DNA of 50,369 nt from Bordetella parapertussis (GTDB lineage: Bacteria; Pseudomonadota; Gammaproteobacteria; Burkholderiales; Burkholderiaceae_C): contig CAMCTC010000027.1 of assembly GCA_945878355.1 (NCBI GenBank), positions 1-50,369 on the forward strand, written 5' to 3'. The position numbers were made by a program, and so were the translations under genes. The number at the start of each line of letters is the position of its first letter. Positions within the stretch are counted from its first letter, which is position 1. The notes beneath the pieces are model-generated. The model made no database searches. It was not told the origin of the DNA and was given only the letters and a program-made list of their open reading frames with translations. Positions 28,403 through 37,487 of the stretch are shown here, in pieces.

Positions 28403-29461
28403 ATGCCGCAAGATCTCGGCCAATCGCCGCTGCTGCTCGACATCGCCGGCACCCATTTAGACGCCAACGACCGGCGCCGGCTGCAGCATCCGCTGACTGG
28501 TGGCTTGGTGCTGTTCGCCCGAAACTGGATTGACCGGGCCCAACTCACTGCGCTGACGACCGAGGTCAAGGCGATCCGGCCTGACCTGCTGATCTGCGTC
28601 GACCATGAGGGCGGCCGGGTGCAACGCTTTCGCAGCGATGGCTTCACCCACTTGCCTGCGATGGCGGTGTTGGGCGACTTGTGGATGGCCGATGCGATGG
28701 CTGCGACCAATGCCGCGACCGCTGCCGGCTATGTGCTGGGCGCTGAGTTGCGGGCCTGCGGCGTCGATCTGAGCTTCACGCCGGTGCTAGACCTGGCCCA
28801 CGGCGGCAGCACGGTGATCGGCAACCGGGCTTTCCACCGCGACGCCCGCGTCGTCAGCCTGCTCGCCAAGAGTCTGATGCACGGCTTGTTGCAGGCCGGC
28901 ATGGCCAATTGCGGCAAGCACTTCCCGGGCCACGGTTTCGTCGCTGCCGACAGCCATGTCGCTGTGCCGGTGGATCAGCGCTCGCTCAAGACCATTCTGG
29001 CCGACGATGCCAAGCCCTACGATTGGCTGTCGACCAGCTTGGCCAGCGTCATGCCGGCGCATGTGATCTATCCCAAGGTCGATGCTGCGCCGGCCGGTTT
29101 TTCAGCACGCTGGCTGCAGCAGATCCTGCGCGGCGAGTTGGGATTCCAAGGCGCAATCTTCAGCGACGACCTCAGCATGGCCGGCGCCCAAGTGGCCGGC
29201 GGCACGTTGGCCGGCGCGCTGGCTGCGCTGGGCGCGGGTTGCGACCTGGTGTTGCTGTGCAACCAGTCGGTGGTCGAGGGTGGCGCAGCGGTGGATGCAC
29301 TGCTCGAAGGCCTGGCCGGTGCCGCCGACCAAGGCCGGTGGCGACCCGATGGCGACAGCGAGGCGCGCCGGCTGTCCTTGCTGCCCTTGACGCCGCCCTT
29401 GCCCTGGGACGAGTTGATGCACGAGCCGGCCTACCAGCACGCGCTCGAAAAACTGCCCTGA
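28403..29461 (+). CDS. nagZ: Beta-N-acetylglucosaminidase NagZ
   Basis: 352 residues, glycoside hydrolase family 3. Removes GlcNAc from muropeptides in cell-wall recycling. CVDHEGGRVQR, the catalytic loop KHFPGHGFVAADSH with the His/Asp pair, VMPAHVIYP and FSDDLSMAGA containing the nucleophile Asp are present. ATG at 28403 is four bp after acpS. Last gene of the plus-strand run; it converges on rne. Confidence 0.96.
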   Translation: MPQDLGQSPLLLDIAGTHLDANDRRRLQHPLTGGLVLFARNWIDRAQLTALTTEVKAIRPDLLICVDHEGGRVQRFRSDGFTHLPAMAVLGDLWMADAMAATNAATAAGYVLGAELRACGVDLSFTPVLDLAHGGSTVIGNRAFHRDARVVSLLAKSLMHGLLQAGMANCGKHFPGHGFVAADSHVAVPVDQRSLKTILADDAKPYDWLSTSLASVMPAHVIYPKVDAAPAGFSARWLQQILRGELGFQGAIFSDDLSMAGAQVAGGTLAGALAALGAGCDLVLLCNQSVVEGGAAVDALLEGLAGAADQGRWRPDGDSEARRLSLLPLTPPLPWDELMHEPAYQHALEKLP

Positions 29462-29480
29462 GCCCGTCGTCCAGCGAATG

Positions 29481-29517
29481 AAAAACGCCGCCCCTGGCGG
29501 CTAGGCCAGGGGCGGCG
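29481..29517 (-). terminator. Intrinsic terminator of rne
   Basis: Perfect 13-bp stem CGCCGCCCCTGGC (29486-29498) with GCCAGGGGCGGCG (29505-29517), 6-nt loop, followed on the minus strand by TTTTT (29485-29481). It lies 37 bp after the rne stop. The plus side lacks a T-run, so it mainly serves the minus strand. Confidence 0.85.
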
Positions 29518-29553
29518 CAGGCCGCGTTCAGGCGGCAGGGTGCTTACGCAGCT

Positions 29554-32469
29554 TCAGGGTGTCGGCGCTGCGGCGGTCTCGAACGGCAGCTTGAACTGCG
29601 ACAAGTCCTTGCGGGTTTCGACCAGCACCAGCGGGCCTTCATCGATCTGCAGTGCAGGCGCGCGCTCTCGCGGCACATGAATCGGTGCTGGCTCAGCGGC
29701 CATCGCCGCTTGCGCAGCAGCGATCTTCTCGCGGTCCGAGTTGACCCACTGCAGGCCTGAGGCTTCGGCGATGCGATGCAAGTCGTCCATCGGCAGCACG
29801 AAGGGCGCGGGGGCGACAATCGGCGCTGCCGTGGCGACCGCTGCGGCAGCCGGTGCGGGAACAGGCTCAGCGGCAGGCGCTGCTGCCGGCGTCACCGCAG
29901 CTTGGGCTGGAGGCGCTTCGGCGACCGGCGCGGCGATCGGCTGTTCTGCGGCCGGCTCTGCCGGCATGGCGCTCGCGGCATCCGAGCTGGCGTCAGGGGC
30001 GTTCAGTCCTTCCGCGCCTGGCGCTGCGAGTTCATCGCGGCGGCCGCGTTCCCGACCACGACCGCGGCGGCGATTGCCGTCACGATCGGTGCTTTCGGCG
30101 CTGGCATCGGCAGCGCCGGCTTCGACGTCTCCGACTTCTGCGCGCGGCGCGCTGGGCTCGCTGGTGGCATCCGACGCTGCATCGCTGCCGGCCTCATCAC
30201 GGCTGCCTCGGCCGCCACGCCGACGCCGACGCCGGCGCTGCTCTTCGCTGGCGCTGTCTTCGGTGCCTGCCAGCGCCTCGGCGGGTGCGCCGGTCGGGAT
30301 GGTGGTGTCGGCCAAGTCCTGCGGCCTGGCTTCACGCTCGGGCCTGCGGCGCGGGCTCTCAAGGGTTTCGCCGAGCGGACGGGCTTCGCCCTCGGCACCA
30401 CGTTCGCCGCGGCGGCCGTCTCGCCGGCTGTCGCTGCGGCCATCGCTGCGGCTGTCGGCACGCGCTTCGGGGCGGCCTTCAGCTCGGCCCTCAGGGCGGC
30501 CTTCGCCTCGACCTTCAGCGCGAGGTCCGCGCTCGCCCCGTCCCTCACTTGGCTTGCCGTCGCGGCCACGGCCGCCGCGGTCGCCTCGGCCCGAGCGCTC
30601 GCCGCGCCGGGCATCGCCTGGCTTGGCTTCGCGTTTCTCAGGCGCTTCGCTCGGCACTGGCGTTGCCAGCAGCGCCGCAGGCGCGGCCACCGGCGCCGGT
30701 GGATTGGCGCCAAAGAGCTTCTTGACCCAGCCAAAGAAGCCGTTGCTAGCCGTCGGCGCTGGCGCTTCGGACACCCAGCTCGGAGCGACCGGTGCGGTGC
30801 TGGCGATGGGCGCTGCGGCCGGGGTTGCTGGTTTGGGTGCTTCGACAACTTTGGGTGCCGGAGCGGGTTGGTCGGGCAGCACGCCCTTGATCACGGGCTC
30901 TTGCTTGGGCTTGACCGATTTCTCGCGCCGGCTGATCGCGACCTCGTCCTCGGGCTCCTCGATCATCGTGTAGCTGGCTTGCAGATTTTCCAGCCTGGGG
31001 TCGTCGTGGCGCAGACGCTCGAGCTTGTAGTTCGGCGTCTCAAGGTGCTTGTTGGGCACCAGCAGCACGGTGCAGCGCTGCTTGAGTTCGATCTTGGTGA
31101 TCTCGGTGCGCTTCTCGTTGAGCAGGAACGAGACCACTTCCACCGGCACCTGCACATGCACGGCGGCGGTGTTGTCCTTCATCGACTCTTCCTGGATGAT
31201 GCGCAGGATCTGCAGCGCGCTCGATTCGGTGTCGCGGATGTGGCCGGTGCCGTTGCAGCGCGGGCAGGTGATGTGGTTGCCTTCGCTCAGCGCTGGGCGC
31301 AGGCGCTGGCGGCTGAGCTCGAGCAGGCCGAACTTGCTGATGGTCGAGAACTGCACCCTCGCGCGGTCCTGGCGCATCGCGTCGCGCAGTCGCTGCTCGA
31401 CCTCGCGGCGGTTCTTGCTCTCCTCCATGTCGATGAAGTCGACGACGATCAGGCCGCCGAGGTCACGCAGCCGCATCTGGCGCGCGATCTCGTCGGCCGC
31501 TTCCAGGTTGGTGCGGGTGGCGGTTTCTTCGATGTCGCTGCCGCGGGTGGCGCGCGCCGAGTTGACGTCGACCGAGACCAGCGCCTCGGTGTGGTCGATC
31601 ACGATCGCGCCGCCAGCTGGCAGGTTGACGGTGCGCGAGAACGCGGTCTCGATCTGGTGCTCGATCTGGAAGCGCGAGAACAGCGCCGCGTCGTCACGGT
31701 AGCGCTTCACGCGATTGGCCGTCTCAGGCATCACGTGGTTCATGAACTGCTGGGCCTGCTCGAAGATGTCGTCCGTGTCGATCAGGATCTCGCCGATGTC
31801 GGCGGTGAAGTAGTCACGGATCGCGCGGATGACCAGGCTCGATTCCTGGTAGATCAGGAACGCGCCCTTGCCCGCCTTGCTTGCGCCGTCGATCGCCGAC
31901 CACAGCTTGAGCATGTAGTTCAGGTCCCACTGCAGCTCGGGCGCCGAGCGCCCGATGCCTGCGGTGCGGGCGATCAGCGACATGCCCTTCGGATAGTCGA
32001 GCTGCTCGAGGTTCTCTTTCAGTTCCTCGCGGTCCTCGCCCTCGATCCGGCGGCTGACGCCGCCGCCGCGCGGGTTGTTGGGCATCAGCACCAGGTAGCG
32101 CCCAGCCAGCGAGACAAAGGTGGTCAGCGCCGCGCCCTTGTTGCCGCGCTCTTCCTTCTCGACCTGGACCAGCATCTCCTGGCCTTCGCGGATCGCTTCC
32201 TTGATGCTGACGTTCTTGAGGTCGACACCTTCGCGGAAATATTGGCGCGAGATTTCCTTGAACGGCAGAAACCCGTGGCGATCTTCGCCGTAGTCGATGA
32301 AACAGGCCTCGAGCGAAGGCTCGACCCGGGTCACCACCGCCATGTAGATGTTGCCCTTGCGCTGTTCGCGCCCCTCAATCTCGGTTTCGAAATCGAGCAA
32401 TTTTTGCCCGTCGACGATGGCCAGGCGGCGTTCTTCCGGCTGCGTGGCATTGATCAGCATGCGTTTCAT
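29554..32469 (-). CDS. rne: Ribonuclease E
   Basis: 971 residues. Endoribonuclease and degradosome scaffold. N-terminal half: S1 domain ([20 protein letters not shown] near 38), 5' sensor region, catalytic metal Asp in [13 protein letters not shown] near residue 300 and in IVVDFIDM near 343, and the zinc-link CPRCNGTG near 402, at E. coli-like spacing. The C-terminal half is low-complexity: Arg/Glu/Gly-rich from about 620 to 780, then Ala/Pro-rich, ending with a conserved-looking acidic tail. The ATG at 32469 is preceded by GGGAG. The leader is long and structured, fitting autoregulation of rne by RNase E known in enterics (inference here). Confidence 0.96.
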   Translation of the reverse strand: MKRMLINATQPEERRLAIVDGQKLLDFETEIEGREQRKGNIYMAVVTRVEPSLEACFIDYGEDRHGFLPFKEISRQYFREGVDLKNVSIKEAIREGQEMLVQVEKEERGNKGAALTTFVSLAGRYLVLMPNNPRGGGVSRRIEGEDREELKENLEQLDYPKGMSLIARTAGIGRSAPELQWDLNYMLKLWSAIDGASKAGKGAFLIYQESSLVIRAIRDYFTADIGEILIDTDDIFEQAQQFMNHVMPETANRVKRYRDDAALFSRFQIEHQIETAFSRTVNLPAGGAIVIDHTEALVSVDVNSARATRGSDIEETATRTNLEAADEIARQMRLRDLGGLIVVDFIDMEESKNRREVEQRLRDAMRQDRARVQFSTISKFGLLELSRQRLRPALSEGNHITCPRCNGTGHIRDTESSALQILRIIQEESMKDNTAAVHVQVPVEVVSFLLNEKRTEITKIELKQRCTVLLVPNKHLETPNYKLERLRHDDPRLENLQASYTMIEEPEDEVAISRREKSVKPKQEPVIKGVLPDQPAPAPKVVEAPKPATPAAAPIASTAPVAPSWVSEAPAPTASNGFFGWVKKLFGANPPAPVAAPAALLATPVPSEAPEKREAKPGDARRGERSGRGDRGGRGRDGKPSEGRGERGPRAEGRGEGRPEGRAEGRPEARADSRSDGRSDSRRDGRRGERGAEGEARPLGETLESPRRRPEREARPQDLADTTIPTGAPAEALAGTEDSASEEQRRRRRRRGGRGSRDEAGSDAASDATSEPSAPRAEVGDVEAGAADASAESTDRDGNRRRGRGRERGRRDELAAPGAEGLNAPDASSDAASAMPAEPAAEQPIAAPVAEAPPAQAAVTPAAAPAAEPVPAPAAAAVATAAPIVAPAPFVLPMDDLHRIAEASGLQWVNSDREKIAAAQAAMAAEPAPIHVPRERAPALQIDEGPLVLVETRKDLSQFKLPFETAAAPTP

Positions 32470-32603
32470 GTGCACTCCCATACCGTGCGCCCCGTTGCCG
32501 AGGCACACACTGTCCGATCACTGGTCCAACCCTCAGGTCGGGACCGGCGATCTGTTCAGATGCACGAGTTGCGTGAAACAGCCGTAGAAGGAATCGCCCT
32601 GGA

Positions 32604-32635
32604 CTGCAGTGATCGCCAAGCGATCAAGAATGCAG
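32604..32635 (-). other. rne leader hairpin 1
   Basis: CTGCA (32604-32608) pairs with TGCAG (32631-32635), and TGATCGC (32610-32616) with GCGATCA (32620-32626), loop of three. Lies 135-166 nt before the rne ATG. Confidence 0.6.
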
Positions 32636-32751
32636 CGGGGCCGCGTGCGTCAGGGCCGTCGGGGGTGGGCTTGCTGCTGACTCCAGACCTCGCGCCAAGC
32701 GCGAAGGCGTTACCTCATCATCGGGCACTGCCGCACCGACCAGAGGCCGGG

Positions 32752-32788
32752 GCTGTGTCCTCGCGCCGCAAGGCGCGACCCACACAGC
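32752..32788 (-). other. rne leader hairpin 2
   Basis: GCTGTGT (32752-32758) pairs with ACACAGC (32782-32788), with a small internal loop, then TCGCGCC (32761-32767) with GGCGCGA (32772-32778) and a four-base loop. Fourteen pairs in all, 283-319 nt before the rne ATG. Confidence 0.65.
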
Positions 32789-33114
32789 GGCTTTTGGCGC
32801 GTGCAGGTGTTGGGGTGGGTGGAGCGACGGCATGCGGACCCGGATGGCTGGCTCTGACGCGAACCCCAGGTCGCCTGAAATCGACGGTCTGGGGTTCATG
32901 ACCTTTTGTTCTTTCCCTGTGACGGGACGGCTGTGACGACGTATCTCTTCCGCCTGGCATGCGTGGCCGCCGCATCACGGGTGGGATTGCGGCCTGCCGC
33001 GCCTGACGCAGGTGTTGCATCAACGCTTTTTTAACGCCGTTAAAGGCGTCAGACCACGATAACTCCGGGTTTGCCCAGGTAAACTCTGATAAATCAAGCA
33101 CTTAGGGCCCAAAC

Positions 33115-34137
33115 GTGGCTCAGTCCATTATAAGCAGCAATCCGCCCGCCCGCCGACCCGCCATCAGCCCCGACGCGCCGGCGCCGGAGGTGCGTCGGCT
33201 GGTGGTCGATGAGGCCGGTGAAGGTCAGCGGCTCGACAACTTCCTAATGCGCTTGCTCAAGGGCGTGCCCAAGACCCATGTCTACAGGGTGATCCGCTCG
33301 GGTGAGGTGCGGGTCAACAAAGGCCGTGCCGGGGCCGATACCCGGCTGGCGCTGGGTGACGAGGTGCGGGTACCGCCGGTGCGAACGGCCGAAAAACCGG
33401 CAGGCATGGCGCCTGCACCAGCGCGTGAATTTCCGGTACTTTTCGAGGATGAATGCCTGCTGGCGATCGACAAGCCCGCCGGCGTGGCGGTGCACGGTGG
33501 CAGCGGGGTGAGCTTTGGCGTGATCGAGCAATTGCGCCAGGCCAGACCTCAAGCGCGATTCCTAGAGTTGGTGCACCGACTCGACCGCGAGACCTCGGGT
33601 ATCTTGCTGCTGGCCAAGAAGCGCAGCGCGCTGGTCGCGTTGCAAGACCAGTTCCGCAGCCGCGACACGGGCAAGACCTACAGCGCGCTGGTGGCTGGCG
33701 GTTGGCCGGCGAAGATGAAAGTGATCGACGTTGCGTTGCACAAGACCTTGGACGCGCGCGGTGAGCGCCACGTGTTGCCTGTGGCTGCCGACCACCCTGA
33801 CGGCAGGCGAGCGATCAGTCTGGTGCAGGTGGTGCGGGCGTTCCAGGGTTGCACGCTGCTCGATGTGACGATCAAGACCGGCCGCACCCACCAGATCCGG
33901 GTCCACCTGGCGCAGGCAGGCCACGCCATCGTTGGCGATCCCAAATACGGTGACTTCGCCCTCAACAAAGCCTGGGCTCGCGGCGAGGGTCCAGGCGGCG
34001 CCCGCTTCGAGCGCATGTTTTTGCACGCCAGGCAACTGGCTTTCGACCACCCGGTCAGCGCCGAGCGCATCACCTTGACGGCTGCGTTGCCAGCCGAATG
34101 CGCCACACTGCTGAACCGTTTGCCTGCTCCACCATGA
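33115..34137 (+). CDS. rluC: 23S rRNA pseudouridine synthase RluC
   Basis: 340 residues, RluA family. Isomerises uridines in 23S rRNA. N-terminal S4 domain (GQRLDNFLMRLLKGVPKTHVYRVIRSGEVRVN, residues 38-70) then catalytic LVHRLDRETSGILLLAKK with Asp near 158, GKTYSALV and GRTHQIRVHLAQAGHAIVGD. GTG start; rne-rluC divergence is the usual arrangement, as in E. coli. Confidence 0.94.
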   Translation: MAQSIISSNPPARRPAISPDAPAPEVRRLVVDEAGEGQRLDNFLMRLLKGVPKTHVYRVIRSGEVRVNKGRAGADTRLALGDEVRVPPVRTAEKPAGMAPAPAREFPVLFEDECLLAIDKPAGVAVHGGSGVSFGVIEQLRQARPQARFLELVHRLDRETSGILLLAKKRSALVALQDQFRSRDTGKTYSALVAGGWPAKMKVIDVALHKTLDARGERHVLPVAADHPDGRRAISLVQVVRAFQGCTLLDVTIKTGRTHQIRVHLAQAGHAIVGDPKYGDFALNKAWARGEGPGGARFERMFLHARQLAFDHPVSAERITLTAALPAECATLLNRLPAPP

Positions 34138-34150
34138 TCGCTTATTGACG

Positions 34151-34822
34151 ATGACCACGACCACCCGCCCGCGCCGCTTTGACCTGATCGCCTTCGATTG
34201 GGACGGCACCTTGTTTGATTCCACCGCGCTGATCGTGCGCTGCATGCAGTCGGCCTGCGCCGACATCGGCGTGGAGGTTCCGAGCACCGAGCGTGCGGCT
34301 TATGTCATCGGGCTTGGCCTGCGTGATGCGCTCCAGCACGCGGTCCCTGGCCTGCCCGAGGCAAGATACCCCGAGCTGGGTCGACGCTACCGCCACCACT
34401 ACATCGCGCGCCAGCACGAGTTGGTGCTCTTTCCGGGCACCTTGGAGATGCTGCAGGCGCTGAAATCGCGCAACCACTTGCTGGCGGTGGCGACTGGAAA
34501 AAGTCGGCTGGGCCTGGATGAGTCGCTGCAAGCGGTGCAGCTCAAGGGCTTGTTCGACGGCACCCGTACCGCCGACGAGACCGCCGGCAAGCCCCATCCA
34601 ATGATGCTGGAGCAGTTGATGCGCGAATTCGGCGCTGACCCGCTGCGCACGCTGATGATCGGTGACACCACCCACGACCTGCAGTTGGCCGCCAACGCCG
34701 GCACCGCCAGCATCGGCGTGAGCTATGGCGCACATGAGCCTGGAGCCTTCGCGGCGTTTGCGCCGCTGCATGTGGCGCATTCCACTGCCGACCTGCAGGA
34801 CTGGCTGCTGCTCAATGCCTGA
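34151..34822 (+). CDS. HAD-superfamily phosphatase (Gph-like)
   Basis: 223 residues. Haloacid-dehalogenase fold with a helical cap. Motif I FDWDGTLFDS with nucleophile Asp near residue 17, motif II VATGKS, motif III lysine in GKPHPMM, and motif IV IGDTTHDLQLA. Similar to phosphoglycolate phosphatases, but substrate cannot be assigned. In Proteobacteria it commonly follows rluC. ATG at 34151 preferred over TTG at 34145. Its end overlaps the Rieske gene by 8 bp. Confidence 0.88.
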   Translation: MTTTTRPRRFDLIAFDWDGTLFDSTALIVRCMQSACADIGVEVPSTERAAYVIGLGLRDALQHAVPGLPEARYPELGRRYRHHYIARQHELVLFPGTLEMLQALKSRNHLLAVATGKSRLGLDESLQAVQLKGLFDGTRTADETAGKPHPMMLEQLMREFGADPLRTLMIGDTTHDLQLAANAGTASIGVSYGAHEPGAFAAFAPLHVAHSTADLQDWLLLNA

Positions 34823-35219
34823 GTTCGAGGCCTTGGCCCAGCCGCTGTGCGCGTCGGCCGACCTGGTCGAGCGCGGCCGGGCCTTCGTCTTTGATGTGTT
34901 GCTGTGGGGCCGGCCAGCGCGCGCGTTTGTGTTGCGTTTCGATGGCCGGTTGGTGGGCTATATCAACCGTTGCGGCCATGTGCCGGTCGAGATGGACTGG
35001 CAGCCTGGCGAGTTCCTGGACCAGGACAAGCGCTGGATCGTCTGCGCGATCCATGGCGCGAGCTATGAGCCTGCCGACGGGCGCTGCGTGGCTGGCCCCT
35101 GCCGCAGTGGCAAGCTCATGGCCTTGACGATAGCCGAATTCGATGGCCAGGCCTGTTGGTATCCTTGCGCCGACATCCGGCCGGTGCCGTTGGCCGCCGC
35201 CTCTGAAAGCTCCCCATGA
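34815..35219 (+). CDS. Rieske [2Fe-2S] protein
   Basis: 134 residues. Single Rieske domain with the two cluster motifs NRCGHVP (CxH, near residue 53) and CAIHGASYEP (CxxH, near 77). No signal or membrane segment, so a soluble ferredoxin-like electron carrier or regulator. Encoded between the HAD phosphatase and sppA with overlaps on both sides (8 bp and ATGA), so the four genes rluC to sppA are probably one operon. Partner unknown. Confidence 0.88.
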   Translation: MPEFEALAQPLCASADLVERGRAFVFDVLLWGRPARAFVLRFDGRLVGYINRCGHVPVEMDWQPGEFLDQDKRWIVCAIHGASYEPADGRCVAGPCRSGKLMALTIAEFDGQACWYPCADIRPVPLAAASESSP

Positions 35220-36256
35220 ATCCGCAGGACGACACCCCATCCACCGCCAGGCCTGTTGGCGCGACTGCTGACGCAGTGCCACCGCCGCATGTGCCGGCCG
35301 CGCAGCGCGTGGCCGAGCCGGAGGCTGTCGGCACGCCTGCACTGACGCAGGCGGTGCAGGCGCTGGCGCGCGAGTTGATGAGCGAGCGCCGCACCGACCG
35401 CCGCTGGCGCATCTTCTTTCGCCTGTCTTGGCTGGGCCTGGTGCTGGCCGCGGCGTGGTTGCTGCTGTTCGACCGAACCCACCACAGCGCACCGAGCGGC
35501 CCGCACACGGCGCTGGTGGAGTTGCGCGGTGAGATTGCCGTCGATTCCGAAGCCAGTGCCGAGCAGCTGATATCGGGGCTGCGCAACGCGTTCGAGGACA
35601 AGGGCGCCAAGGCTGTGGTGTTGCGCATCAACAGCCCGGGTGGCAGTCCGGTGCAGTCGGGGATCGTCTACGACGAGATCCGGCGCCTGAAGGCCTTGCA
35701 CCAGAAAAAGGTCTACGCGGTGGTCGATGAGGTCTGTGCGTCGGGTGCTTACTATGTCGCGGTGGCCGCTGACGAGATCTATGTCGACAAGGCCAGCATC
35801 GTCGGCTCGATCGGTGTGCTGATGGACGGTTTCGGTTTCAACGGTCTGATGGACAAGCTCGGCATCGAGCGCCGCTTGCTGACCGCGGGCGAGAACAAGG
35901 GCATGCTAGACCCGTTCACGGCGCAGAACCCGAAACAGCGGGCTTACGCCCAAGCCATGATCGACCAGGTGCACCAGCAGTTCATCCGGGTCGTCCGCGA
36001 GGGCCGGGGCAAGCGGCTGAAAGAGTCACCCGACACCTTCTCCGGCCTGTTCTGGAACGGCGAGGAGGCCGTCAAGCTCGGTCTGGCTGACAAGTTCGGC
36101 AGCCTCGACTATGTGGCGCGTGAGGTGATCAAGGCCGAGGAGGTGATCGACTACACGCCGCGCGAGAATGTCGCCGAGAAATTGGCCAAGCGCTTTGGCG
36201 CATCGATAGGCGAAGGTGCGGCGCGCACCTTGGGTGGGCTGGCGCGGCTGCGCTGA
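35216..36256 (+). CDS. sppA: Signal peptide peptidase SppA (36-kDa type)
   Basis: 346 residues, family S49. One N-terminal helix (FFRLSWLGLVLAAAWLLLF near 72). The protease core has NSPGGSPVQSG, catalytic Ser in CASGAYYVAVAADEIY near 175, GSIGVLMDGFGFNGLMDKLG, and the partner Lys in TAGENKGMLDPF near 227. Cuts leftover signal peptides in the membrane. Its leader GAAAGCTCCCC resembles the ureG leader GAAAGCCCACC. Confidence 0.92.
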   Translation: MNPQDDTPSTARPVGATADAVPPPHVPAAQRVAEPEAVGTPALTQAVQALARELMSERRTDRRWRIFFRLSWLGLVLAAAWLLLFDRTHHSAPSGPHTALVELRGEIAVDSEASAEQLISGLRNAFEDKGAKAVVLRINSPGGSPVQSGIVYDEIRRLKALHQKKVYAVVDEVCASGAYYVAVAADEIYVDKASIVGSIGVLMDGFGFNGLMDKLGIERRLLTAGENKGMLDPFTAQNPKQRAYAQAMIDQVHQQFIRVVREGRGKRLKESPDTFSGLFWNGEEAVKLGLADKFGSLDYVAREVIKAEEVIDYTPRENVAEKLAKRFGASIGEGAARTLGGLARLR

Positions 36257-36267
36257 CGCGGCCCTGC

Positions 36268-36284
36268 GGCGCCGTCCGGGCGCC
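36268..36284. terminator. Weak hairpin between convergent sppA and fbpC
   Basis: GGCGCC (36268-36273) and GGCGCC (36279-36284) can pair around a 5-nt loop. Only a weak T-containing stretch follows on the plus strand. Confidence 0.3.
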
Positions 36285-36289
36285 TTGTC

Positions 36290-37363
36290 TCAGCCTTGCT
36301 TGTAAGCCACCACATGGTCTAGCTCTAGCCGGATGCCGATGCTTTCGCCGACGGCATGGTTGTGGTGCGACGGCACCAATGACAGCAGGGTTGCGCCGCT
36401 GGCGAGCTGGAGGGTGTAGATGAATTCCGCACCGCGAAAGGCTTTGGCCAGCACTTTGGCCGTCACGGCGCTCGCGTCGTCATGTACCACATCGTCTGGG
36501 CGCAACAGCACATCGACCGCGCATCCGGTGTCGCACAGGTCGCCGTGCTCGGTGCAGCGTATCGGTTGCGGGCTGCGCAGCATGCCCAGCTCCATCCTGA
36601 TCTGGTGACCCTCGTGCACGGTGCCGGGCAAGAACACACCCTGGCCGACGAAATCGGCGACGAAGCGGTTGGCCGGCTGGTGGTAGAGCTGGTAAGCGCT
36701 GTCCCACTGCTGGATCCGGCCTTCACTCATGATGCCGATCTCGTCGGCGATCGCGAAGGCCTCGTGCTGGTCATGCGTCACCAGCAATGCGGTGGTTCCT
36801 GCGGCCTTGAGCAGCGCGCGCAGTTCAGCGCCCAGGCGCTCGCGAAGATCGATGTCGAGGTTTGAAAACGGCTCGTCGAGCAGCAGCAACCGCGGTGACG
36901 GCGCCAGCGCGCGCGCCAGTGCGACGCGCTGCTGCTGGCCACCTGACAGCTCGTGCGGGTAGCGCGGTCCGGCATGCGCCAGTCCGACGGTGGTCAGCAT
37001 CTGCTGCACACGCGCCGCTGCGGCGGGTCTGCCGCGCAGGCCGAAACCGACGTTGGCCGCCACCGTCAGGTGCGGGAACAGCGCATGGTCCTGGAACACC
37101 ATGCCGATGCGCCGCTGCTCGGGTGGCAGTTGTCGCTTTGCGCTGCTGATTTGCTCGCCGTCCAGCAAGATCTGTCCGGCGCGCAGTGGTTCGAATCCAG
37201 CGATCGCCCGCAGCACCGTGGTCTTGCCGCAGCCCGAGGGGCCGAGCAGGCAGCCGACGCTGCCTTGCCGCAAGTCCAGCGAGAAGTCCTCGACCACGGC
37301 GCGCGGTCCGTAGGCCAAGCTGAGCTTGCGGATAGAGAGCCAGGGCGGGTCGGTGGGCATCAT
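36290..37363 (-). CDS. fbpC: Ferric-iron ABC transporter ATPase
   Basis: 357 residues. Walker A GPSGCGKTT near 40, Q-loop VFQDHALFPHL, signature LSGGQQQRVALARAL, Walker B LLLLDEPFSNLD, switch His LVTHD, then a C-terminal TOBE-type domain with LLRPDDVVHDD. Closest to the FbpC branch: the N-terminal WLSIRKLSLAYG, and the permease and iron-binding protein nearby support that. It diverges from the permease gene with 124 bp between. Start ATG at 37363 or 37360. Confidence 0.85.
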   Translation of the reverse strand: MMPTDPPWLSIRKLSLAYGPRAVVEDFSLDLRQGSVGCLLGPSGCGKTTVLRAIAGFEPLRAGQILLDGEQISSAKRQLPPEQRRIGMVFQDHALFPHLTVAANVGFGLRGRPAAAARVQQMLTTVGLAHAGPRYPHELSGGQQQRVALARALAPSPRLLLLDEPFSNLDIDLRERLGAELRALLKAAGTTALLVTHDQHEAFAIADEIGIMSEGRIQQWDSAYQLYHQPANRFVADFVGQGVFLPGTVHEGHQIRMELGMLRSPQPIRCTEHGDLCDTGCAVDVLLRPDDVVHDDASAVTAKVLAKAFRGAEFIYTLQLASGATLLSLVPSHHNHAVGESIGIRLELDHVVAYKQG

Positions 37364-37421
37364 GGCCGATGATCATAGGGCCGGCCCGGCGCTGCGACCG
37401 ACACGTCGAGTGCGGTCTGTA

Positions 37422-37427
37422 CACTGC
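37422..37427 (+). promoter_or_regulatory. -10-like TACACT upstream of fbpB
   Basis: TACACT in the fbpC/fbpB divergent gap, 60 nt before the fbpB ATG. No Fur-box-like sequence was recognised in this gap. Confidence 0.3.
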
Positions 37428-37487
37428 CGGCAGGTCTGCTACCCGTCGAATGCCGCGATTTTGTCCGCCAGCCCCCAGCCTTTCCCG

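Larger units (their letters stand above)
32470..33114. promoter_or_regulatory. 645-bp rne/rluC divergent region with structured rne leader
   Basis: No gene is credible here; a 91-codon minus-strand frame (32624-32899) has no family features. Two strong inverted repeats lie in what should be the rne 5' leader: 32604-32635 (CTGCA/TGCAG outside TGATCGC/GCGATCA, 3-nt loop) and 32752-32788 (GCTGTGT/ACACAGC outside TCGCGCC/GGCGCGA, 4-nt loop). Another short repeat, ACGCC/GGCGT, sits near 33040. Promoters for either gene could not be fixed by eye. Confidence 0.6.

Noticed and set aside
32624..32899. 91-codon minus-strand frame in the rne leader
   Set aside because: No ribosome site or family features; it overlaps the leader hairpins and looks like a chance frame in GC-rich DNA.
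29776..32901. 1041-codon plus-strand open frame antisense to rne
   Set aside because: It mirrors the GC-rich rne gene, has low-complexity composition and no family motifs; rne is unmistakable on the other strand.
33032..33055. ACGCC/GGCGT inverted repeat as a terminator
   Set aside because: The T-run lies on the wrong side for the plus strand and becomes an A-run on the minus strand.
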